Source: Marinomonas shanghaiensis (GTDB taxonomy: Bacteria; Pseudomonadota; Gammaproteobacteria; Pseudomonadales; Marinomonadaceae). From it: DNA of 64,000 nt. The position numbers and the translations under genes were made by a program. The stretch's first letter is position 1, and each line of letters opens with the position of its first letter. The DNA lies in assembly GCF_003259175.1 (NCBI RefSeq), contig NZ_QGOK01000003.1, forward strand, positions 434,001 to 498,000, given 5' to 3'. The notes under the pieces were generated by a model, which was not told the origin of the DNA, ran no database searches, and worked only from the letters and a program-made list of their open reading frames with translations. Below are positions 18,263 to 28,035 of this stretch, one piece after another.

Positions 18263-19621
18263 ATGGAAAACCAAATTCAAGAAGCACCATCAGAAAATAG
18301 CACTAAACCAAAACGTACCCGTCGCCCAAATAAGCGACCAAAAAATAATGATGACGCTTTAAATGCGGTTCAAGCCAATGCTCAAGTCAATGAAGAGACG
18401 CCATCCACTGGTCGTGCACAAAATTCAATTTGGTCCATAGAGGATTTTCCAGTTGCTAAGGTAGAAGGAAAATTGCGCTTTCATGATTTGAATCTACCAG
18501 ATCGCGTGATTAAGTCTATTGCGGAAATGGGGTTTGAGTATTGCAGTGAAATTCAAGCTGAAACCTTGCCTATGACCTTATTGGGTTATGACATCATTGG
18601 TCAAGCGCAAACAGGAACGGGTAAGACTGCAGCGTTCTTAATCGCGATGATCAGTGATTTTCTGGATTATCCTCTTGAAGAGAAACGTCCCAATAACTTT
18701 GCGCGTGGTTTGATTATCGCACCAACTCGTGAATTGGCCATTCAGATCGCAGATGAAGCCATTAAGCTAACGTCCAATTGTCACCTAAATGTTGTGACAT
18801 TGGTGGGTGGATTAAGCTACGAGAAACAAAAAATTGCTCTGGAAACAGAGAATGTAGACATTTTGGTCGCAACGCCAGGTCGCTTATTGGACTTTGCTCG
18901 TAGCCGAAAAGTGCAATTAGGCAAAGTAGAGTGTTTGGTTCTTGATGAGGCTGACCGTATGCTCTCTATGGGGTTCATTCCTGATGTGAAAAGTATTATT
19001 CGCATGACGCCTCATAAAGAATTAAGGCAAACCATGTTATTCAGCGCTACTTTCCCGAAAGACATTCAAGCGCTTGCGCAGCAGTGGACGTATTTTCCAA
19101 AAGAGGTCTCTGTTGTACCAAAGGAAGCGACTAACCAAAATATTGATCAGGTCATTTATACGGTGGAAGCCGATCAAAAATGGCCCGTTTTGAAGCAGCT
19201 AATTAATGAGAACGGTGGACAACGTACGATTATTTTTGCAAATCGTCGTGACGAAACGCGTGATTTGTACGAGCGTCTTCGTAAAGCCAATATTAACTGT
19301 GCGATTTTATCTGGCGAAGTGGCCCAAGACAAACGCGTTAAGACATTGAATAACTTCAAAGAAGGTATTATTCAAGTGTTGGTGGCAACGGATGTCGCAG
19401 GACGTGGTATTCATGTTGATAACGTGGAGCTTGTTGTGAATTATTCATTGCCTGAAGACCCTGAGGATTATGTGCATCGTATAGGTCGTACTGGCCGCGG
19501 TGGTGAAACAGGGAAGTCTGTCAGCTTTGCGAGCGAAGATGATGCTTTCATGATTCCTGAAATCGAAAGGGTTGTGGGTGAAAGTATCCGTTGTGAATAC
19601 ATGGTTGATACTTCGCTATAA
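18263..19621 (+). CDS. rhlB: DEAD-box RNA helicase RhlB
   Basis: A 452-residue RNA helicase; RhlB unwinds structured RNA for the degradosome. A basic disordered N-terminus (KPKRTRRPNKRPKNN) precedes the core: AQTGTGKTAA, PTRELA, LDEADRM, SAT and HRIGRTGRGG. Sequence and length fit RhlB of Pseudomonas-like bacteria with an N-terminal extension; another DEAD-box paralogue is possible but less likely. It sits alone between dinG and selO. Confidence 0.85.
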   Translation: MENQIQEAPSENSTKPKRTRRPNKRPKNNDDALNAVQANAQVNEETPSTGRAQNSIWSIEDFPVAKVEGKLRFHDLNLPDRVIKSIAEMGFEYCSEIQAETLPMTLLGYDIIGQAQTGTGKTAAFLIAMISDFLDYPLEEKRPNNFARGLIIAPTRELAIQIADEAIKLTSNCHLNVVTLVGGLSYEKQKIALETENVDILVATPGRLLDFARSRKVQLGKVECLVLDEADRMLSMGFIPDVKSIIRMTPHKELRQTMLFSATFPKDIQALAQQWTYFPKEVSVVPKEATNQNIDQVIYTVEADQKWPVLKQLINENGGQRTIIFANRRDETRDLYERLRKANINCAILSGEVAQDKRVKTLNNFKEGIIQVLVATDVAGRGIHVDNVELVVNYSLPEDPEDYVHRIGRTGRGGETGKSVSFASEDDAFMIPEIERVVGESIRCEYMVDTSL

Positions 19622-19649
19622 AGATCGCTTAATTTTTAAGTGAGATAAA

Positions 19650-21071
19650 ATGAATTTAGAGCACCATTTTGCCAGTCTGGGTGAGGCGTTTTCTTCGAAG
19701 ACTCTTGTCCAGCCACTTCTTGAGCAGCGTTTGGTAGAATTTAACCAATCGCTCGCTTCTTTTCTGTCTATTGATATTAAATCCACCGAAACAAAACGCA
19801 TTCTGAGTGGCGAAGATACTTTGCCACTCAGTCTAAGTATGGTTTACGCGGGGCATCAGTTTGGCGGTTTTTCACCTCAGTTGGGGGACGGTCGTGGCGT
19901 TTTGCTCGGAGAAATTCGCGGCCAAGATGGTCTTCTGTACGATTTGCATATGAAAGGGGCGGGGCCGACGCCTTATTCTCGACGCGGTGATGGTCGGGCT
20001 GTTTTGCGCTCTTGTATCCGTGAGTATCTAGCCAGTGAAGCCATGACGGCTCTTTCCATTCCTTCTTCACGTGCTTTGGCGCTTTACGATAGCAGGGAAG
20101 CGGTGTATCGAGAAACTCCTGAGGCGGGGGCCATGTTGCTTAGAGTGGCGCAAGGTCACATCCGTTTTGGTCACTTTGAATATTTTTTCTACCAAGGCAA
20201 GCAGGCGCAGCTGGATCAGCTTATCGATTATTGTCTCAAGTACTATTACCCAGAGTGCTTGGCAACCGAGTCGCCGTTAGAAAGCATGTTGATAGAAGTG
20301 GTAAAGCGTACGGCCAGAATAATGGCGAAGTGGCAAGCTGTTGGTTTTCAGCATGGTGTGATGAACACAGATAATTTTTCGTTCACAGGAGAAACGATTG
20401 ATTACGGCCCTTATGGTTTTATGGAGGATTATGAACCAGATTGGATCTGTAATCACTCTGATCATGAGGGGCGTTATGCCTTTTCTCGGCAGCCGGGTGT
20501 TGGTTTGTGGAATCTGAATTGCTTGATGCGATGTTTTTCCAAACACCTTGAGCGAGATCAGCTTGTTGCCATTTTGCAATGTTATGAACCAGAGTTGCAA
20601 TCTCATTATGATGTTTTAATGATGGGTAAAATGGGCTTGTGTTCAGCGCAAGATGTTCATGTTTTATTGCCGCCATTATTGTCGATATTGGCATCGGAAA
20701 AGATGGATTACACCGTGTTTTTTCGTTTATTGAGTCATCTAGACCGGAGTGATTTTTCGCTTTTATTGGACGAGGTGATCGATCGAGATAGGTTGTCGGC
20801 ATGGTTGGAGCGCTATGCCGAAGCTCGCATCAAAAATGAATTAACATGGTCTCAAGTGAGTGCTTCCATGTTAACCGTTAATCCAAAGTTTATACTGAGA
20901 AATTATTTGGCTCATGATGCGATTCTTGCCGCTGAGCGTGGTGATTATCTACCATTTCGGCGTTTGTTGAACGTGCTCACTCATCCTTTTGATGAGCATT
21001 CAGAATCCGATATTCTGGCGCAAAGAGCGCCAGAATGGGGGAAATCATTAGAAGTTAGTTGTTCGTCTTAG
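19650..21071 (+). CDS. selO: Protein adenylyltransferase SelO (YdiU family)
   Basis: A 473-residue pseudokinase-fold enzyme that transfers AMP from ATP to Ser, Thr or Tyr of proteins. Family motifs are clear: YAGHQFGGFSPQLGDGRG near residue 68, LHMKGAGPTPYSRRGDGRAV near 97, and QHGVMNTDNFSF near 235 for metal binding. The protein ends in LEVSCSS, the conserved tail whose cysteine is selenocysteine in some eukaryotic homologues. Complete and normal in length. Confidence 0.95.
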   Translation: MNLEHHFASLGEAFSSKTLVQPLLEQRLVEFNQSLASFLSIDIKSTETKRILSGEDTLPLSLSMVYAGHQFGGFSPQLGDGRGVLLGEIRGQDGLLYDLHMKGAGPTPYSRRGDGRAVLRSCIREYLASEAMTALSIPSSRALALYDSREAVYRETPEAGAMLLRVAQGHIRFGHFEYFFYQGKQAQLDQLIDYCLKYYYPECLATESPLESMLIEVVKRTARIMAKWQAVGFQHGVMNTDNFSFTGETIDYGPYGFMEDYEPDWICNHSDHEGRYAFSRQPGVGLWNLNCLMRCFSKHLERDQLVAILQCYEPELQSHYDVLMMGKMGLCSAQDVHVLLPPLLSILASEKMDYTVFFRLLSHLDRSDFSLLLDEVIDRDRLSAWLERYAEARIKNELTWSQVSASMLTVNPKFILRNYLAHDAILAAERGDYLPFRRLLNVLTHPFDEHSESDILAQRAPEWGKSLEVSCSS

Positions 21072-21123
21072 TCTCGTTCGTTTTTACATAGTTAGACGAT
21101 ATTTTTAAAGAGAAGCAGTCATT

Positions 21124-22152
21124 ATGAAGCATTCTGTATGTGTATTAGGTGGGGGTAGTTTTGGTACCGCTTTGGCGAACATTATGGCCAAAAATGGTCA
21201 TCAGGTAAGCCAGTGGATGCGAAATGAAGAGCAGGTTGAAGAGATCAACCTGACAGGTTTGAACAGTCGCTATTTACCTAATGCGCCCTTACACCGTGAG
21301 TTGTTGGCAACCAGCAATTTAGAACAGGCAATACGGGACAGTGATACGGTATTTGTATCAATACCCTCCAAATCTTTTGAGCAAGTAGTGCAGCGTATTG
21401 AGCCATTGCTGACGGCAGATAAAATATTAATTAGCACAACGAAAGGATTTAATCCAAATCGTTTTGAACTTATGAGTGATGTTTTGCGTCGAAACCCTGT
21501 GACGCAAAAAATTGGGGTGTTGAGCGGCCCAAACTTAGCGAAAGAAATAGCGGCAGGTCAAATGACTGGGACGGTTATTGCCAGTGCGGATGACCAAGTC
21601 CGTCGCCGAGTGATTGAGTTGCTTAAATCACCTACTTTTCGTGTTTATGAAAATAAAGACAGTAAAGGGGTCGAGCTGGCAGGGGCTCTAAAAAATATCT
21701 ATGCGATCGTGTGTGGCCTTGCTAAGGCGCTCAATGTGGGCGAGAACACCATGTCGATGATTATGACCCGAAGTCTGGCCGAGATGAGTCGGTTCGCTGT
21801 GCATTTTGGTGCCAATCCGATGACATTTCTTGGTTTGGCTGGGATGGGCGATTTAATAGCCACGTGCACTTCGCCTCTGAGTCGAAATTATCGAGTGGGG
21901 TTTGCTATTGGTTCAGGCCAAAATTTAGACGACGCAATTGGCGGAATTGGCGAAGTTGCTGAGGGGGTGAATACCTTGAAAATGGTGGTTGATGAGGCTC
22001 ATAAGCATGGTTTGTATATGCCACTTGCAGAAGGTTTGTCTAAATTATTGTTTGAAAATGCCCAGCTGGAGTCATTGATAGGTTCGATGATGACGGGTGA
22101 GCAAAAATGGGATGTCGAATTTGCGACGAATGAGGAGAACGACAATGTCTAA
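21124..22152 (+). CDS. gpsA: Glycerol-3-phosphate dehydrogenase [NAD(P)+]
   Basis: A 342-residue enzyme reducing dihydroxyacetone phosphate to sn-glycerol 3-phosphate, the backbone for phospholipids. Rossmann motif GGGSFGTALA is at residues 8-17; SGPNLAKEIA, the catalytic lysine region ELAGALKNIYAI and GLAGMGDLIATC follow. The stop overlaps the start of the DUF4389 gene by 8 bases. This gpsA-DUF4389-sixA order is shared with Pseudomonas. Confidence 0.96.
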   Translation: MKHSVCVLGGGSFGTALANIMAKNGHQVSQWMRNEEQVEEINLTGLNSRYLPNAPLHRELLATSNLEQAIRDSDTVFVSIPSKSFEQVVQRIEPLLTADKILISTTKGFNPNRFELMSDVLRRNPVTQKIGVLSGPNLAKEIAAGQMTGTVIASADDQVRRRVIELLKSPTFRVYENKDSKGVELAGALKNIYAIVCGLAKALNVGENTMSMIMTRSLAEMSRFAVHFGANPMTFLGLAGMGDLIATCTSPLSRNYRVGFAIGSGQNLDDAIGGIGEVAEGVNTLKMVVDEAHKHGLYMPLAEGLSKLLFENAQLESLIGSMMTGEQKWDVEFATNEENDNV

Positions 22153-22429
22153 GCCTGGTTATGCGGATCAAGGGTTTTGGTTTCGAGTGATTTTTATGTT
22201 GCTGTATTGGGTGGTATTAAATATCGCTGTAACAGTGTTTGGTGTTTTGCTGGTATTGGTGAGTTTGGTGAAATTAGGTTCAAAACATGAGCCTGTCATG
22301 TTGTCATCATGGTTGAAAAGTGTAACCGCCTTTATTGGCCAGATATTTTCTTTCTTATCTTTTCAGTCAGAAGAAAAGCCTTTTCCTTTTCAGCCTTGGC
22401 CTTCGGACGGTGTGGATGACAACGCTTAA
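22145..22429 (+). CDS. DUF4389-like membrane protein
   Basis: A 94-residue protein with a hydrophobic double stretch from about residue 12 to 40 (FWFRVIFMLLYWVVLNIAV then FGVLLVLVSLVKLG) and a soluble tail. Sequence and position between gpsA and sixA fit the DUF4389 family. The ATG at 22145 overlaps the gpsA stop; an upstream frame start at 22097 lies inside gpsA and is ignored. Function unknown. Confidence 0.75.
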   Translation: MSKPGYADQGFWFRVIFMLLYWVVLNIAVTVFGVLLVLVSLVKLGSKHEPVMLSSWLKSVTAFIGQIFSFLSFQSEEKPFPFQPWPSDGVDDNA

Positions 22430-22895
22430 ACGCCTTTATGTTTTGCGCCACGGTAATGCTCAGCCCTATGGTTATGCTCATGACGAGAGTCGTGAGCTGA
22501 CGGAACTTGGTGTGGCAGAAGTCAAGATGGCTGCTCACGCTTTTCGCGAAAAAGGCGAGAGGTTTGATGCGGTGTTTGTGAGTCCTTATGTTCGGGCTCA
22601 GCAGACGGCAAAGGTTTTTTTGGCGGCTTTAGATGGTGCGGTTGAGATGAAAAACTGCCCATTTATTACCCCTGATGGTCGAAAAATCGATACAGCGCAA
22701 TGGTTAAATGATCAGCCCTATCGCTCTATTTTACTGGTGACTCACCAGCCTTTCGCCCATCAGTTTGTGGATTATCTGGTTGACCAGCCTTTGCCAATGA
22801 ATTTCGCCATGACAACAGGCGCTTTGGCGTCGATTGAAGGAGAATTCTTTGCGGCAGCGTGCTGCCAATTTCGTTGGTGTGTTTCACCATCATGA
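22416..22895 (+). CDS. sixA: Phosphohistidine phosphatase SixA
   Basis: A 159-residue histidine phosphatase. The RHG motif (YVLRHGNAQP) is at the start, SPYVRAQQTA carries a conserved arginine, and LLVTHQPF carries the second catalytic histidine. In E. coli SixA removes phosphate from HPt domains and nitrogen-PTS proteins. The ATG at 22416 overlaps the previous gene by 14 bases. The tail AACCQFRWCVSPS parallels the short tail of SixA relatives, so I see no frameshift. Confidence 0.88.
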   Translation: MTTLKRLYVLRHGNAQPYGYAHDESRELTELGVAEVKMAAHAFREKGERFDAVFVSPYVRAQQTAKVFLAALDGAVEMKNCPFITPDGRKIDTAQWLNDQPYRSILLVTHQPFAHQFVDYLVDQPLPMNFAMTTGALASIEGEFFAAACCQFRWCVSPS

Positions 22896-22934
22896 GTCAT
22901 TGAATCAAATCTTATGGATCGGTAAAAAGCAAAT

Positions 22935-23798
22935 ATGGGAAATGAAATCGTTTATAAACTTGCGCACACTGAGATAGCGGGACTTCAGTGGTTGCCTAAA
23001 AATTCATCGGCTTTCAAGGTGCTTTCATTGCACGGTTGGCTTGATAATGCGGCGAGTTTTTCTAATCTATCTCCTCATTTGTCAGATTTCTCTCATATCG
23101 CGTTAGATCTGGCGGGCCATGGTGTGTCATTGCATCGCCCTGCAGGAAGTTTTTATCACTTGTGGGATTATGTCTTAGATGTGGTGTCTATTTTAAATCA
23201 GTCTAAGCAAAGTGTGTGGTTGATTGGGCATAGCATGGGTGGGGCCGTGGCGATGTTGGTTGCCGCGATTGCGTCTGACAAAGTGCGCGGTTTGATTGTG
23301 TTGGATAATATGGGGCCACTTACTGGAACGCCAGCCGATCGTGTGGTGACGTTGCAAAGGGCCGTGAATAAAATGGCTAAGTTTCGTTTAGGCCGTGAGA
23401 CCAGTTATCAAACGAAAGAAGATATGGTGCTGGCGCGCATGGAAGGCTTTACTCAGCTATCCAAAGCGGCTTCTAAAATATTAGTTGATCGTGGTGCGAA
23501 GCAAAATACGGACGGTACTTGGATATGGCGACACGATGGAAAACTGACTTTTCCGTCACCTTTTCGTATGGATGAAGAGGGTGTTGAGGCTTTTATTCAA
23601 GAGATTAAGTGTCCTACTTTGGCCTTGGTTGCTAAAGACGGCATTTATCAAAATGACCATCATTTGGTCGAAAAACGTGCGGCTCAATTTCCTTGGATCA
23701 AGCTTAAATGGCTTGAAGGGAATCATCATTTTCATCTTGAACCAGAGACGTGCTTTGCGGTGGCAACAGAAATTCAGCGCTTTATTGATCAAAATTAA
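22935..23798 (+). CDS. Alpha/beta hydrolase
   Basis: A 287-residue alpha/beta-fold hydrolase. LHGWLDNAASF gives the oxyanion region, the nucleophile elbow is GHSMGG near residue 100, and GNHHFHLE near 268 gives the catalytic histidine. No signal peptide, so cytoplasmic. Substrate cannot be told from sequence; an esterase is the safe reading. It lies in the same direction as sixA and the DUF4892 gene. Confidence 0.88.
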   Translation: MGNEIVYKLAHTEIAGLQWLPKNSSAFKVLSLHGWLDNAASFSNLSPHLSDFSHIALDLAGHGVSLHRPAGSFYHLWDYVLDVVSILNQSKQSVWLIGHSMGGAVAMLVAAIASDKVRGLIVLDNMGPLTGTPADRVVTLQRAVNKMAKFRLGRETSYQTKEDMVLARMEGFTQLSKAASKILVDRGAKQNTDGTWIWRHDGKLTFPSPFRMDEEGVEAFIQEIKCPTLALVAKDGIYQNDHHLVEKRAAQFPWIKLKWLEGNHHFHLEPETCFAVATEIQRFIDQN

Positions 23799-23866
23799 TG
23801 CGACAACCTTGTTTAATCAGTGTTGTATGGCGTTATTCATCCCTATATGGGTGAGAGGAAGGTTAT

Positions 23867-24664
23867 ATGCTTAAGTTACGTATGATGTCATTTTTTTCAT
23901 TGGCTTTTTTCAGTGGCCTTTCTTTTGCTGGAATGTTGGGGATAGAGCCTTATCGAGAGGCTCAGTTGGTGAAAAGTAACTCACAAGCTGGTCAGATTGT
24001 TGACATACCGCTTGGTAAAATTAGTCGTGCGGGAAGTGGTTGGGAGCCGGAGCGTGTAGAGCGTTTGGAGGGAGATCTTTTTTCATCACTTTATAAAATT
24101 CATCGTAATGCGGTTTTATCGGATGTCTATGGCCATTATCGTTCGCAGATGACAGTGGATGGGCGCACTGTGTTATTCGAGTGTGATAGCCGCAGTTGTG
24201 GTAGCAGTAATGCTTGGGCGAATAACTTTTTTGGTGACTATCTCTTGTACGGGCCAGATCAAAGTCAATTTCTGTTGGTGGTGAAAAATACGCAGGATAT
24301 TTACCAAGTTTTGTACATCAATCGACGTGGCGCAGGCGATGTTATGGTGCGCTTAGATGAAGTGAAATCAGCGCAAGCAAACGGAACGGAGTTCGAGATT
24401 GTGGCGCAAATGGATGTTCAGGATATTCCTAGAATACGTCGCTTTGTTAGTGCGTTGCCGGCTGGTCAAACCTTGGTTGGTTTTGTGACGAGTCAAAAAA
24501 CGGCTGGTTTGAGTGCGCTTGAGTCGGGTGATCAGCTTATTTCTGTGATGCAGGCCGGCTTGGGGGATAGATTTCAGGACAGGGTGCGTTTTATTAATTT
24601 GGCGGATCTGGGGCGTGAATCGCTCGGTGTGAACCGTGTGTCCTTTGTTTATGTACGTCAATAG
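23867..24664 (+). CDS. DUF4892-like exported protein
   Basis: A 265-residue protein with a signal peptide (SFFSLAFFSGLSFAGM, cleavage near residue 21), so periplasmic or outer membrane. The middle contains CDSRSCGSSNAWAN, with two cysteines that could form a disulfide, and DYLLYGPDQSQFLLV, features of the DUF4892 family. A second half (IRRFVSALPAGQTLVGFVTS) resembles a small periplasmic alpha/beta domain. Likely in one unit with the neighbouring hydrolase and patatin. Function unknown. Confidence 0.72.
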   Translation: MLKLRMMSFFSLAFFSGLSFAGMLGIEPYREAQLVKSNSQAGQIVDIPLGKISRAGSGWEPERVERLEGDLFSSLYKIHRNAVLSDVYGHYRSQMTVDGRTVLFECDSRSCGSSNAWANNFFGDYLLYGPDQSQFLLVVKNTQDIYQVLYINRRGAGDVMVRLDEVKSAQANGTEFEIVAQMDVQDIPRIRRFVSALPAGQTLVGFVTSQKTAGLSALESGDQLISVMQAGLGDRFQDRVRFINLADLGRESLGVNRVSFVYVRQ

Positions 24665-24673
24665 GGGGTATTG

Positions 24674-25597
24674 GTGAGCTCAAAAAAAACAGTTGCTCTT
24701 ATACTGGGAAGTGGGGCCGCGCGTGGTCACGCACACATTGGGGTTATTCAAGCGATTGAAGAGCGCGGCTACGATATTATCAGTATTTCCGGTTGTTCTA
24801 TTGGTGCCATCGTTGGCGGTGTTTTTGCCGCAGGAAAATTGGCGGAGTACCGTGAGTGGGCGGAATCATTAGATAGGGTAAGTGTGCTGCGGTTGTTGGA
24901 TATGTCATTCCTAAATGGGGGTTACATAAAGGGGGATCGGTTTTTTGAGAAGATTCAAAGCATGATCGGAACACCGGTTATTGAATCTTTGCCGATTGAC
25001 TATACGTCTGTTGCTGTTGATTTGTTGAATCAGAAAGAGTTTTGGTTTCAGCGAGGTGATTTGATCAGCGCGATGCGAGCATCGTCTGCCATCCCTTCTA
25101 TTGTGTCACCTGTGCCGTTAAACGGTAGGATGTATGTAGATGGCGGTGTCTTGAACCCATTGCCTATTATCCCTTCTGTGCCCGCTGGCGCTGACTATAT
25201 CATTGCTGTTGACTTGAATGGACCTGCAGAGGGCGTGTTGGCGGATGTGGCTGATACGAGCTCTAGTGCGCCTGCTTGGTGGTTAAATGCGAAGGGTTTT
25301 TTTGCTAAAGAGAAAGAAGACGATTTAGAAGAGAAGCCTAAGTATTCGCCTGAAAGTTGGGGACGCCTTCAGACAATCAATATGATGTTTGAGACCATGC
25401 AAGAATCTCTTACACAATACAAATTGGCTGGGTATCCACCTGATTTACTTATTTCTATGCCCAAAGATATTTCAGGTTTCTATGAGTTCTGGCGAGCGAA
25501 AGAGTTGATTGACTTCGGTTATGAAGTCGCTCTTAAGGCGATCGAAGGTTTGGAGTCACCAACGTCGAGTTATTTCTCATTCCCCAAAGGCTATTAA
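24674..25597 (+). CDS. Patatin-like phospholipase, RssA type
   Basis: A 307-residue patatin-family protein. The glycine-rich oxyanion loop is GSGAARGHAHIG, the nucleophile is in GCSIG and the dyad aspartate in VDGGVLNPLP. These are the residues of a serine-aspartate lipid acyl hydrolase. Size fits E. coli RssA. I choose the GTG at 24674 because AGGGGG sits 5 bases before it; a TTG directly upstream is too close. Substrate unknown. Confidence 0.85.
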   Translation: MSSKKTVALILGSGAARGHAHIGVIQAIEERGYDIISISGCSIGAIVGGVFAAGKLAEYREWAESLDRVSVLRLLDMSFLNGGYIKGDRFFEKIQSMIGTPVIESLPIDYTSVAVDLLNQKEFWFQRGDLISAMRASSAIPSIVSPVPLNGRMYVDGGVLNPLPIIPSVPAGADYIIAVDLNGPAEGVLADVADTSSSAPAWWLNAKGFFAKEKEDDLEEKPKYSPESWGRLQTINMMFETMQESLTQYKLAGYPPDLLISMPKDISGFYEFWRAKELIDFGYEVALKAIEGLESPTSSYFSFPKGY

Positions 25598-25620
25598 TGC
25601 TCTTTGGCTAGCCTATTGGG
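25583..25620. terminator. Possible terminator overlapping two convergent gene ends
   Basis: CCCAAAGGCTA (25583-25593) can pair with TAGCCTATTGGG (25609-25620) with one bulged base. It covers both stop codons of the patatin gene and yceF. There is no long T tract, so confidence is low. Confidence 0.35.
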
Positions 25621-26210
25621 TTGATGTTTCGCTCGCGTAACAGACGTGATAGCGATATTAACGGCAACCCAATCAGGCTATTAGGGTCATCTCCTTCCAT
25701 TTTTTCAAATAAGCAAATGCCTAGTCCTTCGCATTTAAAGCTGCCAGCGCAATCCAGTGGTTGTTCAATAGCTATATATCGGCGGATTTCATTGTGTGTG
25801 AGTGCTCGAAAGTAAACATGATACTCGCTTAGTGTGTACTGGTAGGATTCATCTTGTTGATTAAATACGCACAACCCTGTGAGGAAACTCACTTTTTTGT
25901 CACTAAAACGGCTCAGTTGATTGATGGCATTTTCCTCCGTGTGAGGTTTGCCCAACACTTCATTGCCTAAAACAGCCACTTGGTCAGAGGTGATTATTAG
26001 GGCGTTGGGGGCTTTGTCTTGAAGAAGTCGCTCGCTGTGAACGGCGTGGGCTTTGGCAATACTAAGGCGTTTTACCACATCGATGGCAGATTCATGACTC
26101 AATGGGGTTTCATCAATGTTAGGAGAATGGCATTCAAAGGGGACTCCGAAGCGCTGTAGAAGCTCTTTACGGTAGGGTGAGGATGATCCTAAAATGAGTT
26201 GTGTTGGCAT
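25608..26210 (-). CDS. yceF: Maf/YceF nucleoside triphosphate pyrophosphatase
   Basis: A 200-residue Maf-family enzyme; YceF members hydrolyse m7GTP, probably to keep modified nucleotides out of RNA. LGSSSPYRKELL near the N-terminus binds nucleotide, ITSDQVAVL holds the catalytic aspartate, and GLPLISLSRLL ends the fold. It sits divergent to yceD-rpmF, the usual position of the gene in gammaproteobacteria, which favours the YceF subgroup over YhdE. Confidence 0.92.
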   Translation of the reverse strand: MPTQLILGSSSPYRKELLQRFGVPFECHSPNIDETPLSHESAIDVVKRLSIAKAHAVHSERLLQDKAPNALIITSDQVAVLGNEVLGKPHTEENAINQLSRFSDKKVSFLTGLCVFNQQDESYQYTLSEYHVYFRALTHNEIRRYIAIEQPLDCAGSFKCEGLGICLFEKMEGDDPNSLIGLPLISLSRLLRERNINPIG

Positions 26211-26348
26211 TGTTTTTTAATCGTTTTCTGAAAAATGAGTCATTATTTTACTTTTTTTTATTGGCAATGACGTAAAAAAGTGAAAAAAAACACTTTAAGA
26301 GCAGTTAGACTTTGACAAAATGGGTCCTTAGCAATATTATCCCCCGCC

Positions 26349-26870
26349 ATGTTGAATGATACGTTACCTAAATATTTTGACCCTCGAAAATACGCTAGCA
26401 ATGAGCAATCGTTCGAAGGGTACGTGCCCCTTAATGAATTTAAGGAGCTTTGTGCTATATTAGCCTCTGATGAGGGTAATGCTTTTATTCATCTAGACTT
26501 TAGAGTTGATGAGGATAGGCGTTACATTGCTACTGGATTATTGACTGCTCAAGTGCAAGTTGTTTGTCAACGTTGTATGGGGGCTGTTGCACATGATCTG
26601 GCGTTAGATTTGTCTTTGGGATTTGTCTATGACGAAGATCATGCCAAAAATCTACCGAACAGTTACGATCCTGTTGTCATGACCGATGGTGAAGTAATTT
26701 TAGCAGATATGGTAGAGCAAGAAATTATACTTGCCTTACCGATTTTCGCTTATCACGAAGAAAGTGGTTGCAACCCAACAGCTGTAAAGTATGCCTCGTC
26801 TACCGATGACGCACCGGATGACGAAAAACCGAATCCATTTAGTATATTGGCCCAATTAAAGGCCAAGTAA
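26349..26870 (+). CDS. yceD: YceD family protein (DUF177)
   Basis: A 173-residue protein. The core CQRCMGA near residue 75 is the conserved two-cysteine region of DUF177. YceD precedes rpmF in most bacteria and has been linked to 23S rRNA accumulation and ribosome assembly, but the mechanism is not settled. Only 17 bases separate it from rpmF, indicating co-transcription. Confidence 0.92.
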   Translation: MLNDTLPKYFDPRKYASNEQSFEGYVPLNEFKELCAILASDEGNAFIHLDFRVDEDRRYIATGLLTAQVQVVCQRCMGAVAHDLALDLSLGFVYDEDHAKNLPNSYDPVVMTDGEVILADMVEQEIILALPIFAYHEESGCNPTAVKYASSTDDAPDDEKPNPFSILAQLKAK

Positions 26871-26887
26871 AGTTAGGAGCTCCAAAA

Positions 26888-27067
26888 ATGGCAGTACAAA
26901 AAAGTAAAGTAACTCGTTCACGTCGCGGCCAGCGCCGTTCACACGATGCTTTGACTGGTCCAACTCTTTCTGTAGAAAAGACTACTGGTGAACTTCACCG
27001 TCGTCACCACATTTCTGCTGATGGTTTTTACCGTGGTCGTCAAGTTATCACCCCTAAAGGTGAGTAA
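26888..27067 (+). CDS. rpmF: 50S ribosomal protein L32
   Basis: A 59-residue basic protein beginning [18 protein letters not shown], with the L32 core SHDALTGP, then HRRHHIS and GFYRGRQV. L32 lies near the exit of the peptidyl transferase region. A strong AGGAG site precedes the ATG. This copy lacks the CXXC zinc pairs found in some L32 proteins. Between yceD and plsX as usual. Confidence 0.97.
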   Translation: MAVQKSKVTRSRRGQRRSHDALTGPTLSVEKTTGELHRRHHISADGFYRGRQVITPKGE

Positions 27068-27078
27068 CTAAGATACCC

Positions 27079-28035
27079 ATGATCAGGGTAGCTTTAGACG
27101 CTATGGGCGGGGACTTAGGTCCCCGCATTGCATTTGACGGTGCGGTGGAGATTCTTTCTCGCCATAAAGATGTCGTCATTACTGTGTATCATTCCCCTCA
27201 TTCTGGTTTGGATCTTCCTGAGCCTCATAATCGTTTGTCTCTAATTGCTTGTTCCGACGTGATTGATGGAGATGAAGAAATTGTTTTGTCGTTATTTCGT
27301 CGCCGTAATAGTACGCTTTATCAATCTTTAAATGCCTTGGTGACTCGTTCCTCAGACGTTGTTGTAACTTTGGGAAATACGGGGGCTATGGTGGCTCTTG
27401 CCCGTCATCTATTGGGTGTGTTGCGGCCCAAGCTCTATCCGGCGTTAATCAGAGAGCTGTATTCTAATCCATTGAGATGTTTGGTGGATTTGGGTGCTAA
27501 TGTTCATTGTCCGCCTTCGATGTTGGTTGGTTTTGCTGAGCTGGGGGCGGCCTATATTGAGGCATTGAGTAACGAAACCCCGAAGGTTGGTCTGTTAAAC
27601 GTTGGGGTCGAAAGCTCTAAGGGAAGTGCCGTTATTCGCGAGACAGATAGGTTGTTGGCGAGTAAGGTGTGGCCGACTTATCTTGGCTATGCTGAAGGAA
27701 CGGAGTTATTTGACGGGGAAAAAAATGTCATCGTATGTGATGGCATGGTTGGGAATGCCGTATTAAAGGCGTCTGAAGGTTTGCTTTCGTTTATGATGAA
27801 TAAATTTAAGCAGGCAGAGGGGGTGTCTTCACTGTTTGAGACTTTTTACCAAACTGAGCGTAGGCATGGTGCTTGCCTTGTGGGTGTGCGCGGCAATTTG
27901 GTAAAAGGTCATGGTCGTTCTGATTTGCCGGCTATGGTTGGTGCGATTGAGTATGGTATTGATATTGCGCGAGCAAATTTGTATTCAGCGATTGAAACGC
28001 GTCTTTGTAACGAAGCTTTAGAGTCAGGAGATTAA
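27079..28035 (+). CDS. plsX: Phosphate acyltransferase PlsX
   Basis: A 318-residue enzyme converting acyl-ACP to acyl-phosphate for the first acylation of glycerol 3-phosphate. Characteristic features are ALDAMGGDLGP at the start, GNTGAMVALA, DLGANVHC and the C-terminal VRGNLVKGHGRSD. It directs the flow into phospholipids along with gpsA nearby. Its TAA is directly followed by the fabD ATG. Confidence 0.96.
   Translation: MIRVALDAMGGDLGPRIAFDGAVEILSRHKDVVITVYHSPHSGLDLPEPHNRLSLIACSDVIDGDEEIVLSLFRRRNSTLYQSLNALVTRSSDVVVTLGNTGAMVALARHLLGVLRPKLYPALIRELYSNPLRCLVDLGANVHCPPSMLVGFAELGAAYIEALSNETPKVGLLNVGVESSKGSAVIRETDRLLASKVWPTYLGYAEGTELFDGEKNVIVCDGMVGNAVLKASEGLLSFMMNKFKQAEGVSSLFETFYQTERRHGACLVGVRGNLVKGHGRSDLPAMVGAIEYGIDIARANLYSAIETRLCNEALESGD

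Noticed and set aside
22416-22960. Possible frameshift at the end of sixA
   Set aside because: A different frame stays open past the stop, but the in-frame tail has normal SixA length and composition.
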